Origin: an uncultured Paraprevotella sp.
GTDB taxonomy: Bacteria > Bacteroidota > Bacteroidia > Bacteroidales > Bacteroidaceae
DNA length: 64,000 bases
Assembly (NCBI GenBank): GCA_944321365.1
Contig: CALULA010000001.1
Location: forward strand, 186,001-250,000
Direction of reading: 5' to 3'
Shown: one piece after another, positions 1-8,428 of the stretch
How positions within the stretch are numbered: position 1 is the stretch's first letter
How the letters are laid out: the number at the start of each line of letters is the position of its first letter
The notes under the pieces: generated by a model
The model's input: only the letters and a program-made list of their open reading frames with translations
Told to the model about the DNA's origin: nothing
Database searches by the model: none
Program-made: the position numbers and the translations under genes

Positions 1-1062
1 GTCCGGATCGTCGGTGAACAACGTGCAGACGGAAGATATGAATGTACAGATGATGGATACGAGGAATATGCCGATGCCGAGAATCAACAGATAGCCGGCG
101 AATGCACTGCGGCGTACGTTTGTGACGTCGTTTACTCCATGGAAATGGCTGATGCGTATGGCTACTGCAGCCCCGATGCCGTAGTAGATCATGAAACAGG
201 TTGATCCGATGTTGGTCATAATCTGATGGGCTGCCAAAGGTGCTGCTCCAATCCATCCCATCATGACGGCACACAGGCAGAAGGAGGCCGTTTCCATGCC
301 CATTTGCAGTCCGAGCGGACGGCCTAACTTATGCAGACGCTGGCGCAGTGCGGTCACTTTTTCGGGGGTATAGAATCCTTTGTGATACTTCTGATATTCA
401 TGTGCCGTCCGGAAAATGGTGTAGATGACGCATAACATAATGATGCGCGACAGCAGGGTGGAAATGCCGGCACCCAGCAGTCCCAGTTCGGGAAACGGAC
501 CGGGACCATAGATCAACAGATAGTTTCCTACGATATTGAAGACATTGGCCCAGAGCATAATCCACATGGGTGTCTTGGTATTTCCGATACCGTCAAAGAA
601 TTGTTTAAAGGCGTTGAACAATGATTGTATGGGAACAGACAGCAACACTACAACGTAATAAGGGCGGATTTCCGGTAAAAGTTCTTCGGGTTGCCCCATG
701 CGGTCGAGAAAGAAATACAGTACTCCCATCAAGACAAACAGGGCCGTTCCAATGGTTCCGTTAGCCTGCAAGGCGGCTTTCAGCGAACGTCCTGCATTGT
801 CATGTTCATTCCGTGCGTGCATCGGGCCTATAACGGGGGTAAGGGCGTATGAATAGCCTAATGCAAATATCAGCACCAGCATCATGACATTGTTGACGAA
901 TCCGGCCGCAGCCAGCGACCGGGCACTGTAGTTGCCTACCATGATGGTGTCTGCCAAGCCCTGTATGATGGTTCCTAATTGTCCGATGATAATGGGAATG
1001 CCCAAGGTGACCAAGGCACGTATGTGCCGTCCGTATGTGATAGCCTGCGTATCTTGTTGCAT
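1..1062 (-). CDS. MATE family efflux transporter (C-terminus cut by window edge)
   Basis: This is a multidrug and toxin extrusion antiporter of the inner membrane, using a Na+ or H+ gradient to expel organic cations. The frame is open from an ATG at 1062 to position 1, giving 354 codons of a family that usually has about 440-460 residues, so the last helices lie outside the window. The N-terminus (MQQDTQAITYGRHIRALVTL) leads into the typical first helix and a GLADTIMVG segment, the MATE loop around the conserved aspartate. Later there is a long run of hydrophobic helices with a P-x-L-x-Q-M-G segment near the start of the second half, matching the pseudo-symmetric repeat. A -7 box lies 19 bases upstream. 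The substrate cannot be told from the sequence. Confidence 0.9.
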   Translation of the reverse strand, partial: MQQDTQAITYGRHIRALVTLGIPIIIGQLGTIIQGLADTIMVGNYSARSLAAAGFVNNVMMLVLIFALGYSYALTPVIGPMHARNEHDNAGRSLKAALQANGTIGTALFVLMGVLYFFLDRMGQPEELLPEIRPYYVVVLLSVPIQSLFNAFKQFFDGIGNTKTPMWIMLWANVFNIVGNYLLIYGPGPFPELGLLGAGISTLLSRIIMLCVIYTIFRTAHEYQKYHKGFYTPEKVTALRQRLHKLGRPLGLQMGMETASFCLCAVMMGWIGAAPLAAHQIMTNIGSTCFMIYYGIGAAVAIRISHFHGVNDVTNVRRSAFAGYLLILGIGIFLVSIICTFISSVCTLFTDDPD

Positions 1063-1080
1063 AATGTCTTTTAAAGGCTG

Positions 1081-1088
1081 CAAAGTTA
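1081..1088 (-). promoter_or_regulatory. Bacteroidetes-type -7 promoter box for the MATE gene
   Basis: Read on minus the bases are TAACTTTG, matching the Bacteroides -7 consensus TAnnTTTG. It ends 19 bases before the MATE start codon. A perfect -33 TTTG is absent; CTTG occurs at about the right distance. Confidence 0.5.
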
Positions 1089-1126
1089 CGATTAATCCGT
1101 CTGAAGTGCAAGTTTAGGTAACCCTT

Positions 1127-2305
1127 TCAGAATGCTTTGCGGTAGAACTGGCCGCGTGGGGTAGTACGGTAACTGAGCCATGAACAGCAGTGCCACCAAA
1201 GAAGGCGAAGCTCGAACCACCAGAAAGATAAATAGCATGGCCTTTCGTTCAGTGCGCGGACCGAGCGGTTGAATTGTATGGTTTTCCAGCAGAAGAGCAA
1301 GAGGGTGAGCAGAGATATGGCTGTCGTGGCGGCCCATTGTTGCAGCCATACGCTCCAGCATATGGCGAGGGTGGCACAGCAATAGAACAATGGAACGATG
1401 AGCTGTTTCAGATTGAAAAGTAGCCGATAGCCGACGGCGTGTTTGAAGTGTCGGCGTGTTTCCATATAAGTGTTGCGCATAAACTTCCATTGTCTTGCGG
1501 AAGAAATGTTCCCGCAAAGCACTTTACTTTCCGGCATGAAGCACACCTCGGTATTTTCCGATGTGCTGTGCCGGTTGACCAATAGTTCGGCAGCACCGCC
1601 AAGCAGGTTGACATCATCGGCAAATCCTTTGTGCGACATGAAGAAGCTGCGGCGATAAGCCAGATTTGCGGGGTTGCAACGATAGGCCTTATGTCTGGTA
1701 GCCCAAGGCAGGTATTGCAGTTGGTGATAGAGATTGAAGAAAAAAGTCTTCCGCTTCAGGTAGCTTTTGCCTGGGATGTAATTAGCATACCCCAGTACGA
1801 TTTGGGCTGAAGGCCTGAAGTGCCGGGACATGGAACGGAGCCAATAGACGGATTGCGGACGGCAGTCGGGCTCAGTGAGCAGTATCCATTCGTTGCGGGC
1901 AGCTTTGAATCCTACGGTCAGGCACAGACGTTTGTGGCTGATATGACGTGAACCGGGCGGAATAAAGGAGTGGTGCAGGTGGGGATACCTCATTTCCAGT
2001 TCCTGCAGAACTTCTTCCGTGTCGTCGTCAGAAGCATCGTTGACGACGATGACTTCAAAATTCTCGTAGTCTTGTTCCAGAATGAAAGGCAGGTTGTGGC
2101 GTAATTGCACGGCCTGGTTGCGGACAGTCAGGATGACAGATACGGGTTCTTCTGCTGTAGCCCCTTTTATGTCTCCTCCCGTTTTCTGTCCGGATATTAT
2201 GCGGCCCACTTTGCCATAAGAGTATGCGCATAGAAAAGACACCGCCCACGTGAGCATAAAGCCCACGTAGGCAGCATTGTCTGTAAATAAATCCAAGAGT
2301 TGCAT
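1127..2305 (-). CDS. Membrane-associated family 2 glycosyltransferase
   Basis: This 392-residue protein transfers a sugar from a nucleotide donor, probably in envelope polysaccharide synthesis. One membrane segment lies near residues 13-30. The GT-A domain starts around residue 54 (PVSVILTVRNQ), with the nucleotide-sugar motif DASDDDT at about 90-96 and the EPDCRP acidic motif near 146. Two or three hydrophobic helices follow at about 295-345 before a basic tail. The start codon abuts the lysA stop codon with no gap, so it is the last gene of the his-lys run. The family is clear, but the acceptor sugar is unknown. Confidence 0.85.
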   Translation of the reverse strand: MQLLDLFTDNAAYVGFMLTWAVSFLCAYSYGKVGRIISGQKTGGDIKGATAEEPVSVILTVRNQAVQLRHNLPFILEQDYENFEVIVVNDASDDDTEEVLQELEMRYPHLHHSFIPPGSRHISHKRLCLTVGFKAARNEWILLTEPDCRPQSVYWLRSMSRHFRPSAQIVLGYANYIPGKSYLKRKTFFFNLYHQLQYLPWATRHKAYRCNPANLAYRRSFFMSHKGFADDVNLLGGAAELLVNRHSTSENTEVCFMPESKVLCGNISSARQWKFMRNTYMETRRHFKHAVGYRLLFNLKQLIVPLFYCCATLAICWSVWLQQWAATTAISLLTLLLFCWKTIQFNRSVRALNERPCYLSFWWFELRLLWWHCCSWLSYRTTPRGQFYRKAF

Positions 2306-3466
2306 CTAAGCAAAATCTTCTGTGGTATAACCTTTCGGCAGTTCACGGCAGTTGTATCCCGATGCCATGATTTCTCCATACGCTCCGGCGGAGCGGATGG
2401 CCAGCAAATCTCCCCGACGGCAACGGTTCAGGTCGTATGCCTTGACAAAGACGTCGCTCGATTCGCAGATGGGGCCTACAACGTCGTAGGTTTCTTTCTT
2501 TTCTTCGCTGGTCAGGTTTTCAATGGCGTGGAAAGCCTGGTAGAGTGCCGGGCGGATCAGGTCTGTCATGCCGGCATCCACGATGGCAAATTGCTTGTAA
2601 GTAGCCTGCTTGACGTAGAGTACCCGTGTGATCAGACTGCCGCATTGCCCTACTACTGCTCGTCCCAGTTCAAAATGCAACTGCTGTTCCGGGCGCAGGT
2701 TTAAGTGTTTGCGGTAGGTCCGGAAGTAGTCACAGAAGTTGGGAATGCTTACTTCGTTAGGATGTTGGTAGTCTATGCCCAGTCCTCCGCCGACATTGAT
2801 GTTGTCCACCTTGATGTGATGTTTCTCCAGTTGGGCTTGCAGTTCATTGATTCTGTTGCATAAGGCGACAAAATCGCCCATCTCCAGAATCTGGGAACCG
2901 ATATGGAAGTGCAGTCCTGCAAAGCGGACATTGGTCAGTGAAGCTGCGATTTCGATGACTTTTTCCATATCAGCCATCGCTATGCCGAATTTGTTTTCGG
3001 CCAGCCCCGTAGTGATGTTTGCATGCGTATGTGCCCCCACATCCGGATTGATGCGGAAAGAAACATGGGCTATTTTACCTTTCGCTCCGGCCAGTTGGTT
3101 AATGACCTCCAGCTCCGGTATGCTTTCCACATTAAAGCAGAAGATGTTCGCATCCAAGGCGAGGTCGATTTCCCAGTCGCTTTTCCCAACACCGGCAAAG
3201 ACAATCTTCTCCGCCGGGAAGCCGGCGTCCAGACAGGCTTTGATTTCACCGCCGCTCACGCAGTCGGCACCGAACCCGGCTTCGCGGATGATGCGCAACA
3301 CTTTAGGGTTCGCGTTAGCTTTCACTGCGTAGTGCAGGTGGTAATTGCTGTGTCTGTCTATTTCTGTCCGAAGAACTTCCAGCGTTTTCCGGAGCAGATT
3401 CGTATCATAATAGTAAAACGGTGTCCGTACCGTCTGAAATTTTTCAATCGGAAATGAGCCTTTCAT
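2306..3466 (-). CDS. lysA: Diaminopimelate decarboxylase
   Basis: LysA decarboxylates meso-diaminopimelate to L-lysine, the last step of the DAP pathway, with PLP as cofactor. The protein has 386 residues, slightly short for the family (about 400-420). The PLP lysine sits in HYAVKAN (K49). A glycine-rich phosphate loop (NVGGGLGIDY) and the C-terminal active-site motif CESSDVF are present. The usual EPGR motif reads ELGR here. It lies 17 bases downstream of lysC and directly abuts the glycosyltransferase, so lysine synthesis genes are paired in one transcript. I am confident of the assignment. Confidence 0.95.
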   Translation of the reverse strand: MKGSFPIEKFQTVRTPFYYYDTNLLRKTLEVLRTEIDRHSNYHLHYAVKANANPKVLRIIREAGFGADCVSGGEIKACLDAGFPAEKIVFAGVGKSDWEIDLALDANIFCFNVESIPELEVINQLAGAKGKIAHVSFRINPDVGAHTHANITTGLAENKFGIAMADMEKVIEIAASLTNVRFAGLHFHIGSQILEMGDFVALCNRINELQAQLEKHHIKVDNINVGGGLGIDYQHPNEVSIPNFCDYFRTYRKHLNLRPEQQLHFELGRAVVGQCGSLITRVLYVKQATYKQFAIVDAGMTDLIRPALYQAFHAIENLTSEEKKETYDVVGPICESSDVFVKAYDLNRCRRGDLLAIRSAGAYGEIMASGYNCRELPKGYTTEDFA

Positions 3467-3483
3467 GTGCAGGAAACGAACGG

Positions 3484-4803
3484 TTATGAGTTGAACAACG
3501 TGTCACTGAAAGCTTGAAGGGCGCGTTTCTTGTCTTCCATTTTCACAAGGAACGAGATGTTATGATTGCTGCCTCCATAAGAGATCATCTGTACGGGGAT
3601 GTCCTTCAGTGCCTGTGCTGTCAGACTTTCAAAACCTACGTTTTCCCATGCCAGATCGCCGACAACGCAGATGATGCACATGTTTTCATTGACTGTCACG
3701 GTGCCATATTTCATCAGATCGGCAATGATGTCCTTCAGATACGATTTGTTATCTATGGTTACGGAAACGCCGACTTCGGACGTGCTCACCATGTCTATGC
3801 TGGTCTTGTAGCTCTCGAATATCTCGAACACTTTGCGTAAGAACCCATAAGCCAGCAACATGCGGCTGGATTGGATTTGAATGGAGACGATATTGTCTTT
3901 GGCTGCTACGGCTTTTATTTTTCCATGTTGTATCTCATTGTTGATGATGGTGCCGGGAGCAGAGGGGTCCATGGTGTTCAGCAGGCGCACGGGAACACCG
4001 GCAAACTTGGCAGGTTGAATGCAAGTGGGGTGCAGAATCTTGGCGCCGAAATAAGCCAGTTCGGCAGCTTCTTCAAAGTGTAGCTGACGTACGGGTTCAG
4101 TGTGCTCCACGACGCGCGGATCATTGTTGTGCATGCCGTCGATGTCTGTCCATATCTGTATTTCCTCACTCTTGAGTGCTGCGCCTATAAGGCAGGCTGT
4201 ATAGTCAGAGCCGCCGCGCAGCAGGTTGTCGATTTCTCCATAAGCATTGCGGCAGATGAAGCCTTGTGTGATATAGATTTCATATCCGGGATTGGCAGAA
4301 AGCTGTTCGTTGACTTTTTCTTTGATGTAGTTGAAATCCGGTTCTGCGTTTTTGTCGGTGCGCATAAAGTCGAGAGCTGAGAACAGGATGGTCTTGACGC
4401 CACATTCCTTCAGGTAGTTCGTCACCATGTTTGTGCTTATGATCTCTCCTTGTGCCAGAATCATTTTTTCTTCAAAGGAGGTGAACAGGATTTTGGTGAA
4501 GCTACGCAGATAGTCGAACTCTTCTTTCAGAAAGCTCAGCGTCTTCTGTTTATATTCTTCTGTCGCGTAGAGCTCATCCACATGGTTGCGGTATTTTTGC
4601 TCCAGCTGGTTGATGATATTATTTGCTCCTTCCGGATTCTTCTTGTAAAGGTAGTCGGAGATTTCTACCAGTGTGTTGGTTGTTCCGGACATTGCGGACA
4701 ATACCACCATCTTTGCCTTGCCGTCTGCGGTGATCAGTCGGCATACGTCTTTCATCCTTTGAGCGGAACCTACGGATGTTCCGCCGAATTTCATTACTAT
4801 CAT
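3484..4803 (-). CDS. lysC: Aspartate kinase, monofunctional
   Basis: Aspartokinase phosphorylates L-aspartate, committing it to lysine, threonine and methionine synthesis. The 439-residue chain begins with the kinase motif KFGGTSVGS (residues 5-13) and contains RGGSDYTA, with two regulatory ACT domains after about residue 300. There is no homoserine dehydrogenase fusion, unlike ThrA. Length matches E. coli LysC. Placement beside lysA and the ACT domains suggest a lysine-sensitive isozyme, but this is inference. It is 14 bases downstream of the ftsE-like gene. Confidence 0.95.
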   Translation of the reverse strand: MIVMKFGGTSVGSAQRMKDVCRLITADGKAKMVVLSAMSGTTNTLVEISDYLYKKNPEGANNIINQLEQKYRNHVDELYATEEYKQKTLSFLKEEFDYLRSFTKILFTSFEEKMILAQGEIISTNMVTNYLKECGVKTILFSALDFMRTDKNAEPDFNYIKEKVNEQLSANPGYEIYITQGFICRNAYGEIDNLLRGGSDYTACLIGAALKSEEIQIWTDIDGMHNNDPRVVEHTEPVRQLHFEEAAELAYFGAKILHPTCIQPAKFAGVPVRLLNTMDPSAPGTIINNEIQHGKIKAVAAKDNIVSIQIQSSRMLLAYGFLRKVFEIFESYKTSIDMVSTSEVGVSVTIDNKSYLKDIIADLMKYGTVTVNENMCIICVVGDLAWENVGFESLTAQALKDIPVQMISYGGSNHNISFLVKMEDKKRALQAFSDTLFNS

Positions 4804-4817
4804 ATGCTTTTTGTTTT

Positions 4818-5555
4818 TTAATTGTTCTCGTTCATGTTTTCTTCAATGCTGTCGGATTCGATATCCAATGGTCCAAGATGAGGACAGTAGTTGTCGGTAC
4901 ATTCTTCCAGTCGTCCTTCGCCACACCGGTAGACTATACCTGGAAACTCTTGAATGAGATCTTCATTATGCGTACTTAAAATGACGGTCGTTCCCTTTTT
5001 GCTGATGTCATACAACAGGTGGGCTGCCCGCCTGCCGTTTTCTTTATCCAGGTTTCCGGTGGCCTCGTCTGCCAGAATGATATCCGGATGATTCAGTATG
5101 GCTCGTGCGATGCAGATACACTGTTGCTCTCCGCCGGACAGCTGATAAGGCATTTTATCGGCCTTTTCCGTCATGCCTACTTGTGTCAGCACTTCATTGA
5201 TGCGCTGGTTGCGTTCCGACTTTTTGCGCCATCCGGTCACGCGAAGAACGAAGTCCAGATTGCTTTTTACCGTACGGTCGTTCAGCAGTTGGAAGTCTTG
5301 GAATACGATACCTAACCTTTTCCTGAGCGTGGGGATGTGTCGGCGTTTGATTTTTGTCATTTCATAATCCAGCACTCGTGCGCTTCCTGTTTTTACATCC
5401 AGTTCGCCATAAAACGTCTTGAGCAGGGAACTCTTTCCTGTGCCTACTTTACCCACGAGATAGATGAACTCTCCCTGTTCGGCCTGAAAGTTCACATCTT
5501 TTAATATCGGTCGTGAATCTTGTACGACGTCCACATGTTGGTAATCAATTCGCAT
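4818..5555 (-). CDS. ftsE: FtsE-like ABC transporter ATP-binding protein
   Basis: This is an ABC ATPase of the FtsE/LolD group; FtsE works with the membrane protein FtsX to control septal cell-wall hydrolases. The 245-residue protein has Walker A GKVGTGKSS (35-43), Q-loop VFQDF, signature LSGGEQQ (139-145) and Walker B ILADEATGNLD (160-170). It is about 20 residues longer than E. coli FtsE because of an acidic, cysteine-containing C-terminal tail. No ftsX is adjacent; it lies between hisIE and lysC. The family is certain. FtsE rather than another MacB-type ATPase is likely but not proven from one gene. Confidence 0.75.
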   Translation of the reverse strand: MRIDYQHVDVVQDSRPILKDVNFQAEQGEFIYLVGKVGTGKSSLLKTFYGELDVKTGSARVLDYEMTKIKRRHIPTLRKRLGIVFQDFQLLNDRTVKSNLDFVLRVTGWRKKSERNQRINEVLTQVGMTEKADKMPYQLSGGEQQCICIARAILNHPDIILADEATGNLDKENGRRAAHLLYDISKKGTTVILSTHNEDLIQEFPGIVYRCGEGRLEECTDNYCPHLGPLDIESDSIEENMNENN

Positions 5556-5570
5556 GAAGCAATTTCTTTT

Positions 5571-6185
5571 TTAGTGTTTTCTCCAGCCGGGTTTATGACG
5601 GTCTTGTAGCTCTTTGGCCAGTTGCTCTATGCGCAATCCTTTGGAGGTCAGCAGGACAATGAGATGATACAGCATATCCGAACCCTCGTAGATCAAACGT
5701 TCGTCTGTTCCGTTAACAGCTTCTATTACAGCCTCCAGAGCCTCTTCACCCACTTTCTGTGCCATACGGTTGATGCCGTCTTTGAATAGGCTGGTTGTGT
5801 ATGAGCCTTCCGGCATTTCCTTATATCTGGTTTCGATAAAGTCTTGCAATTCTCCGAGAAAAGCCAGCGGAGTGGTCTCGTTCTTCTCTCCCCAGCAAGT
5901 GTCTGTGCCTGTGTGGCACACCGGTCCATCGGGATGCACTTGGATGAGAAGAGTATCATTGTCACAATCGTTTTTGATAGAGACAACATTCAAGAAGTTT
6001 CCACTGGTTTCTCCTTTGGTCCATAAACGTTGTTTTGTACGGCTGAAGAATGTTACTTTCCCCGTTTCTACGGTTTTGTCGTAGGCTTCACGGTTCATGA
6101 AACCCAGCATCAGAACTTTTTGTGTTTCGGCGTCTTGAATGACAGCCGGAATCAAGCCGTCCATTTTGTCGAAGTTTATTTCCAT
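5571..6185 (-). CDS. hisIE: Bifunctional phosphoribosyl-AMP cyclohydrolase / phosphoribosyl-ATP pyrophosphatase
   Basis: HisIE carries out the second and third steps of histidine synthesis. The 204-residue chain has an N-terminal HisI cyclohydrolase domain with the zinc-site segment CHTGTDTCWGE, then from about residue 110 a HisE pyrophosphohydrolase domain ending in the conserved helix with KVGEEALEAVIEA and the SDMLYHLIVLL segment. The fusion is usual in Bacteroidetes and enterobacteria. It follows hisF with 28 bases between them and belongs to the his block hisH-hisA-hisF-hisIE. Confidence 0.97.
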   Translation of the reverse strand: MEINFDKMDGLIPAVIQDAETQKVLMLGFMNREAYDKTVETGKVTFFSRTKQRLWTKGETSGNFLNVVSIKNDCDNDTLLIQVHPDGPVCHTGTDTCWGEKNETTPLAFLGELQDFIETRYKEMPEGSYTTSLFKDGINRMAQKVGEEALEAVIEAVNGTDERLIYEGSDMLYHLIVLLTSKGLRIEQLAKELQDRHKPGWRKH

Positions 6186-6213
6186 ATATAATAAAGTATA
6201 GTTGGTCGGTTAT

Positions 6214-6972
6214 TCAGATTCTCACATTGATGCCTTCAGCTTTCAGCCATAGCTTTAATTCCGGAATGGCGATTTCTTCGAAGTGGAACACACTGGCCGC
6301 CAGTGCGGCGTCGCTTTTGCCTATGGTAAAGGCATCGCGGAAATGTTCCCGTTTTCCTGCGCCGCCGGAAGCAATGATAGGAATGCTCAGTTCGTCTGAA
6401 AGGCGGGATAAGGCTTCATTGGCATATCCGTTTTTCACGCCGTCATGATCCATTGAGGTGAAGAGTATTTCTCCTGCTCCTCTTTCACAGGCTTCTTTTG
6501 CCCAGTCAAACAGATTCCATGCAGTGGGAATGCGGCCGCCATTCAGGAAGCAGATCCAGCCCTTTTCTGTTTTTTTCGCATCGATGGCTACTACGCACAC
6601 TTGAGAGCCGAAGTGTTTGGTGATGTCGTTGATGAGTTGTGGATTACGGATTGCGGCAGAGTTGATGCTGACCTTGTCAGCACCGGCATTGAGCAACCGT
6701 TCGACGTCTGCCATTTCGTTGATGCCTCCGCCGACAGTAAACGGAATAGAGATTTCTGCTGCCACGCGTTGAACCATTTCCGTGAACGTTTTCCGTCCCT
6801 CGTGGCTTGCAGTAATGTCCAGATATACCAGCTCGTCGGCTCCTTGTTCGCTATAGGCTTTTCCCAAGGCTACCGGATCACCGGCCTGCCGCAGGTTGAC
6901 GAAGTTGGTTCCTTTTACCGTCTGTCCGTTTTTGACGTCCAGACAAGGTATGATGCGTTTAGCCAATGCCAT
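6214..6972 (-). CDS. hisF: Imidazole glycerol phosphate synthase cyclase subunit
   Basis: HisF is the TIM-barrel synthase half of IGP synthase. It uses ammonia delivered by HisH to convert PRFAR into IGP and AICAR. The 252-residue protein begins [14 protein letters not shown] with the catalytic aspartate D12; the second catalytic aspartate lies in VVAIDAKK near residue 131. Both phosphate-binding loops (FTVGGGI and ASGGAG) are present. It starts 6 bases after the hisA stop, so subunits and substrate-supplying enzyme are made from one message. Confidence 0.97.
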   Translation of the reverse strand: MALAKRIIPCLDVKNGQTVKGTNFVNLRQAGDPVALGKAYSEQGADELVYLDITASHEGRKTFTEMVQRVAAEISIPFTVGGGINEMADVERLLNAGADKVSINSAAIRNPQLINDITKHFGSQVCVVAIDAKKTEKGWICFLNGGRIPTAWNLFDWAKEACERGAGEILFTSMDHDGVKNGYANEALSRLSDELSIPIIASGGAGKREHFRDAFTIGKSDAALAASVFHFEEIAIPELKLWLKAEGINVRI

Positions 6973-6978
6973 ATTCGT

Positions 6979-7707
6979 TTATCGGTTTTCGGCCCATTCG
7001 GCCAGTTCTTGCAATGAAATTTTTCCCTCGTATATCGCTTTGCCGAAGACTACGGCCGGAATGCAGGCATCATTGAGACGGATGATGTCGGCCAGGCAGC
7101 TTACGCCTCCGCTTGCGATAAGGTGACATTGGGGGAACTGTTGTAAGAGTTCCTGATAAAGAGAAGTCGCGGGGCCTTGCAGCATGCCGTCTTTGCTTAT
7201 GTCTGTACAAAGCACGTTCTGCACTCCTTCCTTTATATATTTTGTGAGGAAGGGGATAAGTTGTTCTCCGTTTTCCTCTTTCCAACCGTTGATGGAAATC
7301 AGTCCGTTTTTCACGTCTGCTCCTAAAATGAAACGGTCTGCCCCAAATGTATTAAGCCATTTCAGGAATTGTTCCGGCTGGGTGACAGCCAGACTTCCTA
7401 CGGTAACCCACGATGCGCCGCTGTTGAAGGCGATATGCAGATCTTCATCGCTTTTGATACCGCCGCCGAAATCGATGGCCAGATTCGTAGCCGAGGCTAT
7501 CCGTTCCAGCGTGGAATGGTTGACGACATGCTTGGAACGCGCACCGTCGAGGTCCACTATGTGTAGCCGTTTAAATCCATATTGTTTGAACTCGTGTGCT
7601 ACGGCAACGGGGTCTTCGTTGTATGTCTTTTGCGTGGCATAGTCTCCTTTTGTCAGTCGTACGCACTTGCCGTCTATGATGTCTATGGCGGGGATGAGTT
7701 CTATCAT
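6979..7707 (-). CDS. hisA: ProFAR isomerase (phosphoribosylformimino-AICAR-P isomerase)
   Basis: HisA isomerises ProFAR to PRFAR in histidine synthesis. It is a 242-residue TIM barrel starting MIELIPAIDIIDGKCVRLTK, with the catalytic D9 in PAIDI and the conserved GDY loop. The second half has the other catalytic aspartate in CTDISKDGM and a phosphate loop at ASGGVS. Its start overlaps the hisH stop by 4 bases, a typical translational coupling. Confidence 0.97.
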   Translation of the reverse strand: MIELIPAIDIIDGKCVRLTKGDYATQKTYNEDPVAVAHEFKQYGFKRLHIVDLDGARSKHVVNHSTLERIASATNLAIDFGGGIKSDEDLHIAFNSGASWVTVGSLAVTQPEQFLKWLNTFGADRFILGADVKNGLISINGWKEENGEQLIPFLTKYIKEGVQNVLCTDISKDGMLQGPATSLYQELLQQFPQCHLIASGGVSCLADIIRLNDACIPAVVFGKAIYEGKISLQELAEWAENR

Positions 7708-8300
7708 ACTGTAAGGTCTAAGAAGTTTCGTAAAATGCGTTCACCTATGCCGCCGCTTTTTTCCGGATGGAACTGCGTGGCATAGAAGTTTCCTTTTTGC
7801 ATTGCGGCACTGAACGGTAAGATGTAGTCTGTTGTGGCTATGGTGAAATCTGTTACCGGGACATAATAGCTGTGGACAAAGTAAACAAAATCTTTTTCTT
7901 TCAGTCCCTTAAACAGGGGGCCTTTGATGTCCGACAGAGTATTCCACCCCATGTGCGGCACTTTGTCCTCATGCCGGGTAGGGCAGAATTTCATTACGTC
8001 TGTGTCAAAGATGCCCAGTCCGTCGGTGTCGCCCTCTTCAGAGTGGCGGCATAGGAGCTGCTGCCCGATGCAGATGCCCAATACGGGTTGCCGCAGTCTG
8101 CGTATGGTTGCGTCCAGCCCTTTTTCCCGCAAATAGGCCATGGCGTTGCCTGCTTCTCCCTGTCCGGGAAAAATCACGCGGTCTGCTTTTGTCAGCCGTT
8201 CCCTGTCGTCTGTCACTTCGGGTGTGATGCCCAAGCGTTTGAGGGCATTGATGACAGAACAGACATTGCCGGCATTATATTTCACGATGGCTACATTCAT
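7704..8300 (-). CDS. hisH: Imidazole glycerol phosphate synthase glutaminase subunit
   Basis: HisH hydrolyses glutamine and channels the ammonia to HisF. The 198-residue class I amidotransferase has its nucleophile in GICIGQQLL (C77), the oxyanion region FPGQGEA, and the His-Glu pair in QFHPEKSG near residue 180. It is the first gene of the his-lys run, with a well-formed promoter 34 bases upstream. The last four bases overlap hisA. Confidence 0.97.
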   Translation of the reverse strand: MNVAIVKYNAGNVCSVINALKRLGITPEVTDDRERLTKADRVIFPGQGEAGNAMAYLREKGLDATIRRLRQPVLGICIGQQLLCRHSEEGDTDGLGIFDTDVMKFCPTRHEDKVPHMGWNTLSDIKGPLFKGLKEKDFVYFVHSYYVPVTDFTIATTDYILPFSAAMQKGNFYATQFHPEKSGGIGERILRNFLDLTV

Positions 8301-8334
8301 CTTTCGTTTGTGCGTGCTGTTGTTTTTAGTGATG

Positions 8335-8367
8335 CAAAGATACTAATTCTATCCGAGAATGTGCAAA
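8335..8367 (-). promoter_or_regulatory. Promoter of the his-lys operon
   Basis: Read on minus there is a -33 TTTG (8367-8364) and, after 21 bases, a -7 box TATCTTTG (8342-8335). This matches both parts and the spacing of the Bacteroides vegetative promoter. Transcription would start about 30 bases before hisH. Confidence 0.75.
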
Positions 8368-8428
8368 AAGTAATATGAAAAAACCATATTTGCTTACATT
8401 CCGTTGCATTATCCCCGTCAGTTTCCTA

